A stretch of 51,130 nucleotides of DNA, taken from positions 1-51,130 of the forward strand of contig NZ_JADEWG010000041.1 of NCBI RefSeq assembly GCF_015207735.1, given 5' to 3'. Positions 25,103 through 33,023 of the stretch are shown one piece after another (position 1 is the first letter of the stretch; each line of letters opens with the position of its first letter). Origin of the DNA: [Phormidium] sp. LEGE 05292. GTDB taxonomy: Bacteria > Cyanobacteriota > Cyanobacteriia > Cyanobacteriales > Aerosakkonemataceae. The notes under the pieces were generated by a model that searched no databases, was not told the origin of the DNA, and worked only from the letters and a program-made list of their open reading frames with translations. Made by a program: the position numbers and the translations under genes.

Positions 25103-25491
25103 TTAGGGATTTTGCGCCAAAATTTCTAAACCTTGACCTGCGGTTAATATTGGCAAGTTAGCAACTACAAAATCTTCTGTATTCCGCGTTACAATTCCCT
25201 GAAGATTTTCTGTCATTGCACAAGCTAACTGTACCGCATCTTGAAAATCATTGATATTCAAAGTAAATGCTTGCTCTAAAATATCGCGATCGACTCTACA
25301 GATTTGCATACTTGTCAGAATTCGGGAAATTGCTTGTTTAGCAATATCAATACCCCTATTCTTTCGCACTATGTAGAAGATATCAGTCAAAGTCGTTGCT
25401 GTAACAAATCCCGCACAATTTCTTCAACTAATCTTAAGCGATCGCTCACCGACAATTTATCAGCTTCCCGCTTTAATTCTTGCCAATTCAT
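25103..25491 (-). pseudogene. vapBC remnant fused by an internal deletion
   Basis: The ATG at 25491 opens a 34-codon frame (MNWQELKREADKLSVSDRLR ... RDLLQQRL) that matches the start of cyanobacterial VapB-like antitoxins, which are normally about 70-80 residues. It stops at 25387-25389. In another frame, 25103-25390 encodes the C-terminal two thirds of a PIN domain: FYIVRKNRGIDIAKQAI, DFQDAVQLACAMTENLQGIV, TRNTEDF. The first catalytic Asp region of the PIN domain is missing. One deletion with loss of frame removed the antitoxin tail and toxin head. The only start for the toxin part is a TTG overlapping the TGA. An active toxin is not expected. Confidence 0.75.
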
Positions 25492-25602
25492 ATTTTTACC
25501 TCTTTCTGTGCAATTTAATATAACACTTATATTATAATTAACCACAGATGCACAGAGGACGCTCCAGAAAAGAGGGAGAACATATCAGGCTTAACTAATC
25601 AA

Positions 25603-26298
25603 TTAACCAAGTAATTCATCATTTTCTGCTTCTTTTTTCACTAAAACTACCAAACAAAGAAAACTAAAAAATAGCTTAGTAAAACTCAGTACTTGGCTAT
25701 CCAAAACAATAAAAATCCCTAATCCCATCAGGAAAATTGCTACAAAACTATTGCTATAAGAAGTTAGTAACCGAGCAACTGTTAAATTATCTTTTAATTT
25801 TTGTGCTGTATAGCACCAAACCCCTACTAAACAAAAAAATATGCTTAAAATTGCTAATAGATTGCTGAAAGAACTATGAGCAAACAAAGGTACATAAACG
25901 CTAATATTATCTGTTCCGTTAGCAATTGTCAGTGCTGCTACAGTATAAGTTTGGGGAGAAATCAAGTTATTAACAATAGAGTTAATACTTAATTCTGTTG
26001 GTAATTCTACTTCCGATAATTCATCGTTTTTATTTAATAGGCGATCGAGACCAAGAATAATGGGAATGAAACCTAATAACCCGATCGCATATTGGGGAAT
26101 GACCAACCTGCCCAAAAAACCAGGTAGACTAGTAATTACTAATACTGTAAACCCAAGATATTGACCAAAAAGAATCTGCTGATAGCGAAATGATGGATTT
26201 TTTTGCGAAAACAATAACAACAGAATAGCTAAGTCATCAATATTAGTAGCACAGAAGGCTGTTACACCTGTAGTAATCGCCGTTACTAACCCACTCAT
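25603..26298 (-). CDS. Cadmium resistance transporter, CadD family (copy 1)
   Basis: 231 residues, LysE-superfamily CadD-type membrane protein with about five to six helices. Signatures are AITTGVTAFCATNIDDLAIL, FGQYLGFTVLVI, and the repeat NGTDNISVYVPLFA. CadD proteins were described as cadmium efflux or binding proteins in staphylococci; the physiological substrate in cyanobacteria is not known. It is divergent from copy 2 (68 bp apart). Two further copies in this window share the same motifs. Confidence 0.85.
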   Translation of the reverse strand: MSGLVTAITTGVTAFCATNIDDLAILLLLFSQKNPSFRYQQILFGQYLGFTVLVITSLPGFLGRLVIPQYAIGLLGFIPIILGLDRLLNKNDELSEVELPTELSINSIVNNLISPQTYTVAALTIANGTDNISVYVPLFAHSSFSNLLAILSIFFCLVGVWCYTAQKLKDNLTVARLLTSYSNSFVAIFLMGLGIFIVLDSQVLSFTKLFFSFLCLVVLVKKEAENDELLG

Positions 26299-26365
26299 GG
26301 CGACAATTCCTTATTTATTGCCAGATTAATATTAATATTAAAAGGAACTTCTTTCATAAATCAAC
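26299..26365. promoter_or_regulatory. Divergent promoter region of two cadD-like genes
   Basis: Only 67 bp separate the two start codons. The AT-rich core contains ATTAATATTAATATTAA, which could carry -10 elements on both strands. No clear operator is seen. Confidence 0.45.
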
Positions 26366-27028
26366 ATGACTAGTATAGGGACAGCTATTACTGAAGGAAT
26401 CATCGCTTTTGCAGCCACGAATATTGATGACATCATTATTTTGTTACTACTATTCTCGCAACTGAACGATAATTTTCGGCGGCGAAACATCATTATTGGT
26501 CAATATCTTGGTTTTGCGATTCTAGTTGCTGCCAGTTTACCAGGATATTTCGGTGGATTGGTAGTGCAGAAGGAATGGATTGGTTTGTTGGGATTATTAC
26601 CTATAGGGATTGGAATTAAGCAATTAATCGATCGCGAAAAGGATACTGCACAGGTGCAAACGGTAAGTAATGAGTTGCAGCAAAACCTAGCCAGAAACTC
26701 AATCACGGGATTTATTTTCAGTATTTTGAATCCGAAAACTTATCAAGTAGCAGCAATCACAGTTGCTAATGGAGGCGACAATATTAGTATTTATATTCCC
26801 TTATTTGCTGGTCAGGATGTTAATAGTTTACTGATAATTTTAGGAGTATTCTTTATCATGGTGGGTGTTTGGTGTGGAATTGCTTACTCATTAACTCTAC
26901 ACCCTGATATTGCCTATGTATTAAGTCGTTATGGTAAGCCGATCGTACCTTTTGTATTAATTGGGTTGGGTTTATTTATCATGTACGAAAGAGGCACTTT
27001 TGAAATGTTGCGCTCCGCATTTAATTAA
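26366..27028 (+). CDS. Cadmium resistance transporter, CadD family (copy 2)
   Basis: 220 residues. The same layout as copy 1: AITEGIIAFAATNIDDIIIL, IIGQYLGFAILVAASLPGYF, then NGGDNISIYIPLFAGQDVNS. Helix-rich throughout, with a cytosolic loop around residues 85-105. The 3' end overlaps the TauE/SafE gene by 4 bp, tail to tail. It is not closer to copy 3 than to copy 1 by eye, so the triplication is not recent. Confidence 0.85.
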   Translation: MTSIGTAITEGIIAFAATNIDDIIILLLLFSQLNDNFRRRNIIIGQYLGFAILVAASLPGYFGGLVVQKEWIGLLGLLPIGIGIKQLIDREKDTAQVQTVSNELQQNLARNSITGFIFSILNPKTYQVAAITVANGGDNISIYIPLFAGQDVNSLLIILGVFFIMVGVWCGIAYSLTLHPDIAYVLSRYGKPIVPFVLIGLGLFIMYERGTFEMLRSAFN

Positions 27029-27822
27029 GCTTGATTAATTAGTTTCCAACTAACCATTGTTAAAATGCTATAAATAATCATACGTAGTGCAGGTTGTGGG
27101 GTGAGTTTGCAGAGTTTGGCACCAACTAAAACCCCCGGTACTGTACCTAACCAAATTGGCAAAACTAAGCCCCAATCAACCGTTCCTAAACTTAAGTGTC
27201 CCATCGAAGTAAACACTAACAAAATAGAAGCTTGGGAAATATCTGTTCCGACTAATTTTTGCGAATCAAGGCGGAAAAAAGTAATTAATGCCAGCGCAAA
27301 CATTGAACCAGAAGCTACACTAGTTAAGCCAACTAAACAACCTAAAATTGCTCCAATACCCATCGTTAACAATCGCCCAGAATTAGTTGTTAAGTCAAAT
27401 TTTGGGGCAGATGGTAAATTTAATTTAGGCATAAATAACTTTAATAATGATTGGATTATAGCTGAAAAAGTAACTAACACCATCATGGTGCCAATTAAGC
27501 GAAGTAAAATAGTATCTAAATTTAAACCTTCAATTTGTCTGAGTAAATATAAAAGTCCGATTCCAGAAAGTGAGCCAGGAACACTTCCCAACGCCAGCCA
27601 TTTTACTACTTCACAATCCAGCGTTTTTTGTTGCCAGTGCTTAACGCTACCGATTACTTTCATTAATGTGGCAGCTACGACATCAGAACTAACTGCGATC
27701 GCAGGTGGCACCTGAAACAGGAAAATCAACATTGGAGTAATCAGCGATGCTCCGCCAATTCCCGTTAATCCCACAACAATGCCTACTAAAAAACTCAGCG
27801 GTGTTAGTAACAAATAACTCAT
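27025..27822 (-). CDS. TauE/SafE family permease (copy 1)
   Basis: 265 residues, about eight predicted helices. The N-terminal half begins FLVGIVVGLTGIGGASLITP, and the second half begins GAILGCLVGLTSVASGSMFA, which shows the internal duplication of the family. The family exports sulfite or organosulfur anions such as sulfoacetate, and imports in some members. The substrate here is not determined. It is transcribed away from the 28 kb unit. Confidence 0.88.
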   Translation of the reverse strand: MSYLLLTPLSFLVGIVVGLTGIGGASLITPMLIFLFQVPPAIAVSSDVVAATLMKVIGSVKHWQQKTLDCEVVKWLALGSVPGSLSGIGLLYLLRQIEGLNLDTILLRLIGTMMVLVTFSAIIQSLLKLFMPKLNLPSAPKFDLTTNSGRLLTMGIGAILGCLVGLTSVASGSMFALALITFFRLDSQKLVGTDISQASILLVFTSMGHLSLGTVDWGLVLPIWLGTVPGVLVGAKLCKLTPQPALRMIIYSILTMVSWKLINQA

Positions 27823-28095
27823 ATAATTGACCTCTGAAATTACCGTCCTTGAGAACTTTGCTTAATGTTTGCGATCGATTATCTTGCACCATGATTTGTC
27901 TTATTAGCAAGTTTTTAGCTTTTAGTCATGAACACCGTTAACTCGATCGACTTACCGTATTTTAACTGAAATGATTACCAAAAAGCTATACATCGTAGTA
28001 TCTGGTTATACGAAATTGCCCAAAACCATTGATAGATAGAGCAAGCAGCAATTTATTTGACAATTTGGCAAAAGTGACCAATTCAATTAATTGAA

Positions 28096-28219
28096 GATCC
28101 CCCCTCCGCCCCCCTTACCAAGGGGGGAACCAGATTAAAAGTCCTCCATGAAATAAATAGCGTTGCATCCTCTGGCTTCCCCCTTTTTAAGGGGGATCTA
28201 CAGGGGGATTGAGGGGATC
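28096..28219. repeat. GATCCCCC-type palindromic intergenic repeat
   Basis: Starts GATCCCCCCTCCGCCCCCC and ends GGGGGATTGAGGGGATC, with internal CCCCTTACCAAGGGG and CCCCCTTTTTAAGGGGG hairpins. This is the same family as 38247-38430 and 49413-49516. Confidence 0.8.
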
Positions 28220-28283
28220 GAACCGACAATATTTCGCACTAGCAAATAGAGTTAGAAATGTAAAGTTTGACCTGTTCAATTAC

Positions 28284-28317
28284 TTCAATTTATCAATTCA
28301 ACAAATAAGAATGTTTG
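28284..28317 (+). promoter_or_regulatory. Shared 34-bp operator-like element, site A
   Basis: TTCAATTTAT-C-A-A-TT-C-AACAAA-T-AAGAATGTTTG (split at the variable bases). It matches site B at 32868-32901 in 30 of 34 positions. It lies 118 bp upstream of the small ORF that precedes the first secreted-protein gene. It is probably a binding site for the LysR regulator encoded at 31897-32829; the assignment is inferred. Confidence 0.6.
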
Positions 28318-28435
28318 CTCTTATTGATTGAACTGCGTACAGTAAAACTATCGGCAAGTGCAGCACCGATAAAAAACATAAAGCATCGCAATTGTCAAGG
28401 AATTAAACGAAATTAGTAGAAAAAGTAGGTGAAAC

Positions 28436-28564
28436 ATGAAAGCAACTCAATCAACAGAACCAACTATTAACGCTGAACAAGAAGCCTCTATGATTCGGAA
28501 GCAACTAGAATCTTTAAAGATCCAACCTCCTGAGAAGAAACCTTTAACTTTTGGTCAAGCCTAA
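28436..28564 (+). CDS. 42-residue small ORF, probably shortened by a nonsense codon
   Basis: ATG at 28436 with AGGTGA upstream. It encodes a polar peptide (MKATQSTEPTINAEQEASMI, IRKQLESLKIQPPEKKPLTF, GQA). The frame stops at TAA (28562-28564) but then continues open for 16 more codons (KAQSPTLEIIPKINNQ) to a second TAA at 28613-28615. The reading frame and composition are uniform across the first stop, so an ancestral product of about 59 residues is likely. No transmembrane or known domain. It sits between regulatory site A and the secreted-protein gene. Confidence 0.5.
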   Translation: MKATQSTEPTINAEQEASMIRKQLESLKIQPPEKKPLTFGQA

Positions 28565-28741
28565 AAAGCTCAATCTCCAACTTTGGAAATTATTCCTAAA
28601 ATCAATAACCAATAATGTTCTCTTAGTGTACACTCAGTAATACTTAAAACTTCATTTAAGATTGATAGCATTTCCCAAATTAATAAACGAAGTTTTTCCT
28701 GGGAATATTCAATCATTTCATTTCAAACAAAGGAGCATTCT

Positions 28742-29365
28742 ATGAACTTTCTCAAAGTTGTTCTTGTAGCGATCGTCCTTTTCGTTAACTTGATCGTTGC
28801 TCCTCCCTCTTGGGCAGGCAAAGATTTCACCAAAGGCACAGATTATGCTGAAGTAACACAAGCAATCAATCAACTCTTGCAAGTACAAAGTAATCCAGAA
28901 CAAGCAGGCTACACACCCGAACAATATCAGCAAACACTCAGTCAATTACAACAGCAAAAATACGTCATGGAAACTGCTGAAAAGCGAGCACAGTGTCACA
29001 ATGAAACGAATGGAACGCTAGCAGTGTATGCCAATAAGCCTAAGAAATCTCCCACTCAACTTTATTACTTAGCAGCCGGAACTGAAACCGACGATGATTG
29101 GGATTGTGATGGCTATTATTTACCAGCAGGAACTCAAGCAGTTCTCGGTTCTAATGGGGAAGCACAAAGTTTAACAGAACCCCTAGCAGTCAAATTTGTA
29201 GACGGAACCCAATCAATCATCAGAACAAATCCAACGACGGGTGCAGTTGAGTTTAATGTTGCTCCAGCAAAGGTGTTCAAAGCAGGTGAAATTAACTGGA
29301 TGATTCCTAAATTATCTCAAGTAGATATCAACGCCCAAACTCCCAGCCCCCAACTTATTGATTAG
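28742..29365 (+). CDS. Secreted protein, paralogue 1 of a new pair
   Basis: 207 residues with AAAGGAG upstream. The signal peptide (MNFLKVVLVAIVLFVNLIVA) is followed by a probable cleavage after PSWAG, near residue 25. The mature protein has a helical N-terminal part and a beta-rich C-terminal part containing QCHNETNGTLAVYANKPKK, DDDWDCDGYYLPAGTQAV, AVKFVDGTQSI and AGEINWMIP. Exactly two cysteines (in QCHNET and WDCDG) are kept in paralogue 2 (35410-36060) and could form a disulfide. I do not recognise a described family. It is followed by a strong terminator. Confidence 0.75.
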   Translation: MNFLKVVLVAIVLFVNLIVAPPSWAGKDFTKGTDYAEVTQAINQLLQVQSNPEQAGYTPEQYQQTLSQLQQQKYVMETAEKRAQCHNETNGTLAVYANKPKKSPTQLYYLAAGTETDDDWDCDGYYLPAGTQAVLGSNGEAQSLTEPLAVKFVDGTQSIIRTNPTTGAVEFNVAPAKVFKAGEINWMIPKLSQVDINAQTPSPQLID

Positions 29366-29392
29366 TTGTTTCACAGTTGAATAATCGATTTT

Positions 29393-29425
29393 GAGGTTAT
29401 CGATCGATCGATAACCTCTTTTTTT
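29393..29425 (+). terminator. Perfect-palindrome intrinsic terminator
   Basis: A 26-bp perfect palindrome GAGGTTATCGATC / GATCGATAACCTC followed by TTTTTTT. It ends the transcript of secreted paralogue 1, so the TauE/SafE copy 2 gene 760 bp downstream needs its own promoter. Confidence 0.9.
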
Positions 29426-29648
29426 ATGTTTTCTTTAGATGGCAAAGACTGAAAAAGTTAATACAGCTACACTATAAGCTTGTTTTATCGTTTATTGCGA
29501 TCGACAGGATGAAGAGCTAGAACTCTTGTTGTTAAGGCTTTTTCCTTCTGCCCTTCTGCTGTACAACTACGGGAAAGCCAACTGAGAAAGTAAATTTGCT
29601 TCTAGAAAAGCGATAATGTAATTAATTTGACAAAAAATATAATAACTC

Positions 29649-29744
29649 AGATCTTGCACTCCTGGAGGTAGAACCCCCCAACCCTCGTTACCAGGTTCAA
29701 CCTGGTAACGAGAAATAGAGGCTCCGCCTCCTGGTGCAAGATCT
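29649..29744. repeat. 96-bp palindromic element with perfect inner hairpin
   Basis: Terminal inverted repeats AGATCTTGCAC (29649-29659) and GTGCAAGATCT (29734-29744). The inner arms CTCGTTACCAGGTT and AACCTGGTAACGAG (29684-29712) are 14 bp, perfect, with a single base between. No coding capacity. MITE-like. Confidence 0.75.
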
Positions 29745-30183
29745 CATATAAATATAATTTTTATTTATATATTACTAACCTAGTAATATTTTCGGTGTTT
29801 AATAATAACAAAAAAATCCTCAAAGTAGTTAGTAATTTGCTTGATTTTTAAAAAAAATTCACTTAGTATCTTTATTCATACGTGATGAGCAAAAACCATG
29901 AAAAAACATCTATAGTTAGAAAAAATATATGACCCAGCAGAGTGATTACCAAACAATAGCTGTAGCCATAGAAAGGATAATGCTAAAGACTCCGTATATC
30001 AACGGATGTAGGCAATTTATTCCATGCAATTAGTAGAATAGTTAACATATACCTACTGATGCAGTAGCTAGATTGAAAAAGCTGGAAATTGGCTTGATGA
30101 GTCTGGTATTTTACAGCTATTTTTTAGCCATATAACACTGATATTGCTAAGTAGTAAAAAAATATAAAAAAGAGGTGTAAACA
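29745..30183. other. AT-rich leader upstream of tauE copy 2
   Basis: About 440 bp with no gene. Strongly AT-rich. It should hold the promoter of the TauE/SafE plus DUF1634 operon; no match to the shared 34-bp element was seen. AGAGGTG at 30171-30177 is the ribosome binding site that fixes the TTG start at 30184. Confidence 0.55.
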
Positions 30184-31020
30184 TTGGATATTTGGGAATT
30201 TACTTTATTAGTTTGGATAGGTTCATTTACTGCTGGCTTTGTGGGAGCTCTGACTGGCTTAGGCGGTGGTGTAGTTATTGTTCCCTTGCTAACTTCAGTA
30301 TTTGCAGTTGATATTCGCTATGCCGTTGGCGCTTCTTTAGTTTCTGTGATTGCAACTTCATCCGGTGCGGCATCTGCTTATATTAAGCAAGGTTTTACTA
30401 ATTTACGGTTAGGAATGTTTTTAGAAGTAGCGACAACAATGGGAGCGTTAATTGGTGCTGTGATCGCTGCATTTATTTCCGTCAAAGCACTAACTATTGT
30501 GTTAGCAGTTGTTCTACTTTATTCAGCTTATTTATCACAACAACCACGTCCCGAACAGCCAGAAAATGAGTCAACAGATCCGTTAGTCAGCTATTTAAAA
30601 CTTAATGGTACTTGTCCAACTCCCAACGGACTAATGCCTTACCAAGTTCACTCGGTTCCGATGGGATTTAGCGTGATGGTAGTTGCGGGAGTAATTTCCG
30701 GTTTACTAGGTATTGGTTCGGGAGCATTTAAAGTATTAGCAATGGATCAAGCAATGCGGTTACCATTCAAAGTTTCGACAACTACAAGTAACTTTATGAT
30801 TGGTGTCACCGCAGCAGCTTCGGCGGGTGTTTACTTAGCACGAGGTTATATCGATCCCGGACTTTCTATGCCTGTGATGTTAGGAGTATTACCAGGTGCT
30901 TTATTAGGCGCAAAAGTTCTAGTAGGAGCGAAAACTAAAGTTTTAAGAATAGTTTTTAGTTTAGTTCTGGTATTAATGGCTTTCAAAATGGTTTACAACA
31001 ACTTATCAGGGGGAATATAA
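30184..31020 (+). CDS. TauE/SafE family permease (copy 2)
   Basis: 278 residues. It starts at a TTG chosen because AGAGGTG lies 6 bp upstream and no ATG is in reach. Repeated half motifs GFVGALTGLGGGVVIVPLLT and AGVISGLLGIGSGAFKVLAM mark the family duplication, with the loop QPENESTDPLVSYLKL between them. The stop is 1 bp from the next ATG. The TauE/SafE plus DUF1634 pairing is recurrent in bacteria and points to a two-component membrane exporter; sulfur anion transport is an inference. Confidence 0.9.
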   Translation: MDIWEFTLLVWIGSFTAGFVGALTGLGGGVVIVPLLTSVFAVDIRYAVGASLVSVIATSSGAASAYIKQGFTNLRLGMFLEVATTMGALIGAVIAAFISVKALTIVLAVVLLYSAYLSQQPRPEQPENESTDPLVSYLKLNGTCPTPNGLMPYQVHSVPMGFSVMVVAGVISGLLGIGSGAFKVLAMDQAMRLPFKVSTTTSNFMIGVTAAASAGVYLARGYIDPGLSMPVMLGVLPGALLGAKVLVGAKTKVLRIVFSLVLVLMAFKMVYNNLSGGI

Positions 31021-31021
31021 G

Positions 31022-31516
31022 ATGCAAAAATTAGCTGAAAGTGAAATAGTTGAAATTAATAACTTATTTCAGGAAAATTCGGATAACGATCTCAATGATT
31101 TTCCCCAACAGTGTGAAGTTAATGAGGAGATAAAATACAGCAAAACCAAGAGAGAACAACAACTAGAACTGTTACTCAGCAACCTTTTAAAATACGGAGT
31201 TTTTCTAGCCAGTGCGGTTGTGTTACTGGGAGGAATTTTGTATTTAATACGTCACGGTGCTGAACCTGCTGATTATCGAGTTTTTCATGGAGTACCATCG
31301 GAATTTCGTTCTCCAGAAGGGGTAATTGATGCAGTATTAGCAGGTCGTCGTCGGGGGATTATCCAATTAGGTTTATTGATTTTAATAGCTACTCCGATCG
31401 TGCGTGTAGCAATCTCGTTTTTAGCTTTTCTGCGTCAACGAGATTATGTCTACATCGTGGTGACTTTGCTGGTGTTATCAGGATTAATTTACAGCGTGAT
31501 TGGAGCGTATCATTAA
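31022..31516 (+). CDS. DUF1634 domain membrane protein
   Basis: 164 residues. The N-terminal 45 residues are acidic and cytosolic. Three helices follow (LLKYGVFLASAVVLLGGILY; GIIQLGLLILIATPIVRVAI; YVYIVVTLLVLSGLIYSVIG) with the family loop PEGVIDAVLAGRRRGI between the first two. DUF1634 genes usually follow TauE/SafE genes, as here with a 1-bp gap, so the product is probably a partner subunit. Confidence 0.88.
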   Translation: MQKLAESEIVEINNLFQENSDNDLNDFPQQCEVNEEIKYSKTKREQQLELLLSNLLKYGVFLASAVVLLGGILYLIRHGAEPADYRVFHGVPSEFRSPEGVIDAVLAGRRRGIIQLGLLILIATPIVRVAISFLAFLRQRDYVYIVVTLLVLSGLIYSVIGAYH

Positions 31517-31519
31517 AAC

Positions 31520-31792
31520 TCAATCAGGCTGGACAAATTGAGTCAAATTCTGGAAATTTAATCGAATTCGATCGAATAAAGAAGTTGCGATCGCATCTAA
31601 GCTCTGTGTCGATCCAACTGACAAAATAGCGAACAGGATTAGGCTGAGAACACCAAGGGTAAAAGCGAGAAATCTTCCCCAACATCCAGGATTGATTTCC
31701 AAAAATAAAAGTTTGGATTGTCCGATTATAGAAATTAAAATTAGAACCAATCCAGAAATTAACAAAATAGTATTTAAGGAGGCAGTAGTCAT
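31520..31792 (-). CDS. Small two-span membrane protein
   Basis: 90 residues, two predicted helices (about residues 8-23 and 42-60) separated by a short loop GQSKLLFLEINPGCWGRF, and an amphipathic C-terminal tail. I do not recognise a family. It converges with the DUF1634 gene (3 bp between stops) and follows the LysR gene region on the opposite side of a 104-bp gap. Confidence 0.55.
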   Translation of the reverse strand: MTTASLNTILLISGLVLILISIIGQSKLLFLEINPGCWGRFLAFTLGVLSLILFAILSVGSTQSLDAIATSLFDRIRLNFQNLTQFVQPD

Positions 31793-31896
31793 GGTAAACC
31801 CTTTTTTTAGTTACATTTTATTTGGTAGACTTTTCCATTATAGCTACCATTTAATTCTGTTATTAAAACAATTAAAACTTGATAGGAGCAGATGTT

Positions 31897-32829
31897 TTAA
31901 ATTAATGTGATTAACATTTGTTCAAAAGCTTTAGCAAGTCGAGTTTGGAAGCGTTGCTGATGCTTTAACTTTAAAATTGGTCGAACTATATCCAATTTTT
32001 GATGCAAATTATTGACGTTATCGATAATGGGAATTGAGCGTAAAGTACCAAGCTGTAATTCTTTTTTGATCATCAATTCGGGAATAGCGGCTGCGCCTAC
32101 GCCATTTTCTACCGCAGCTTTGACCATTTCACTACTAGTTAAAACCAAAATTACCTGCAACTCACTCGGGTCTATGTTTCTATTTTTTAAAGCTTGTTCA
32201 AACATTTGTTGGGTTCCCGAACCAGATTCACGCATTACCCAATCTGTTGTGAAAAGTTCGGTTAAAGTAATCCCTTTACTTTCAAACCAAGGATGGGATT
32301 TACCAACAACAATTTGTAAGCGATCGCTTCCCACTATTTCTTGGTCTAAACTCTTTTTCACAGATGGTTTAACTTCCCCCGCCATTAAACCAATATCGAA
32401 CAAACCCAACGCTGTTCCTTCGCAAATATCATCAGCATTAGCCAAGGTGCAGTTAACAAAAATACCGGGGTATAACTGCTTAAATTGACTAATTTTGTCC
32501 GGTAGCCAATAGTTACCAATAGTTAGGCTAGCTCCTAATTTTAATTCACCCCTTTGGAGGTTGTTTAATTCCCGCAAACCCCGTTCTGTTAAAGCAACTT
32601 GTTCGAGAATTTTTTTGGCTTCAACTTGTAGTAATTTACCTGCTTCTGTAATTTCAATATGGCGACCAATGCGATCGAATAATCTCACTCCATATTCTGT
32701 TTCTAAACTTTGAACTGCTGCACTAACAGCAGGCTGAGTAATGTATAAAACTTCTGCTGCACGAGTAAAGTGCAACTGTTCTGCTACGGCTAAAAAAATC
32801 CGTAGCTGATCGAGAGTCATTGATGACAT
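31897..32829 (-). CDS. LysR family transcriptional regulator
   Basis: 310 residues (ATG at 32829 or 32820). The N-terminal winged HTH is MTLDQLRIFLAVAEQLHFTR, AAEVLYITQPAVSAAVQSLE. The effector domain begins GELKLGASLTIGNYWLPDKI. That stretch resembles YeiE/CbbR-like members; YeiE has been linked to sulfite response, which is only suggestive given the TauE/SafE neighbours. It is divergent from the APC permease gene; the 194-bp gap contains a perfect 17-bp palindrome with a T-N11-A core, the type bound by LysR proteins. Confidence 0.9.
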   Translation of the reverse strand: MSSMTLDQLRIFLAVAEQLHFTRAAEVLYITQPAVSAAVQSLETEYGVRLFDRIGRHIEITEAGKLLQVEAKKILEQVALTERGLRELNNLQRGELKLGASLTIGNYWLPDKISQFKQLYPGIFVNCTLANADDICEGTALGLFDIGLMAGEVKPSVKKSLDQEIVGSDRLQIVVGKSHPWFESKGITLTELFTTDWVMRESGSGTQQMFEQALKNRNIDPSELQVILVLTSSEMVKAAVENGVGAAAIPELMIKKELQLGTLRSIPIIDNVNNLHQKLDIVRPILKLKHQQRFQTRLAKAFEQMLITLI

Positions 32830-32861
32830 TTCCTACCTCAAAACCGTACTTTTAAAACTTT

Positions 32862-32878
32862 CATAAATTCAATTTATG
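32862..32878. promoter_or_regulatory. LysR-type palindrome CATAAATTCAATTTATG
   Basis: Perfect 17-bp palindrome containing TAAATTCAATTTA (T-N11-A). It lies 33 bp from the lysR start and just upstream of the APC permease promoter, the usual position of a LysR recognition site for autoregulation and divergent activation. It is contiguous with shared element B. Confidence 0.6.
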
Positions 32879-32901
32879 AGTTTAACAAAAAAGAATGTTT
32901 G
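32868..32901 (+). promoter_or_regulatory. Shared 34-bp operator-like element, site B
   Basis: TTCAATTTAT-G-A-G-TT-T-AACAAA-A-AAGAATGTTTG, the partner of site A. Its first part is the right half of the LysR-type palindrome. The remaining part covers the -35 hexamer and spacer of the promoter described next. Confidence 0.6.
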
Positions 32902-32910
32902 ATTTATACA
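32882..32910 (+). promoter_or_regulatory. Sigma-70 type promoter of the APC permease operon
   Basis: TTAACA (32882-32887), spacer of exactly 17 bp, TATACA (32905-32910). The predicted leader to the ATG at 33024 is about 107 nt. AAGGAAAAGG is the ribosome binding site. Confidence 0.6.
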
Positions 32911-33023
32911 AAAGAGGAGTTTAAAGTAACAATGAGACACCCTGGATTCAACTCAAGCTAAAGCAAATATGCAAAAACCAACTTAGCAGTAATCCTCTTC
33001 AGTAAATTAAAGGAAAAGGTTAA

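Noticed and set aside
27101-27715. 204-codon frame on the + strand
   Set aside because: Antisense to the TauE/SafE copy 1 gene; the minus frame has the family duplication and membrane helices, while the + frame is low-complexity polar sequence.
28096-28219. Rho-independent terminator made by GATCCCCC repeat
   Set aside because: The GC-rich hairpins have no T-run, lie far from gene ends, and the same sequence is dispersed elsewhere in other contexts.
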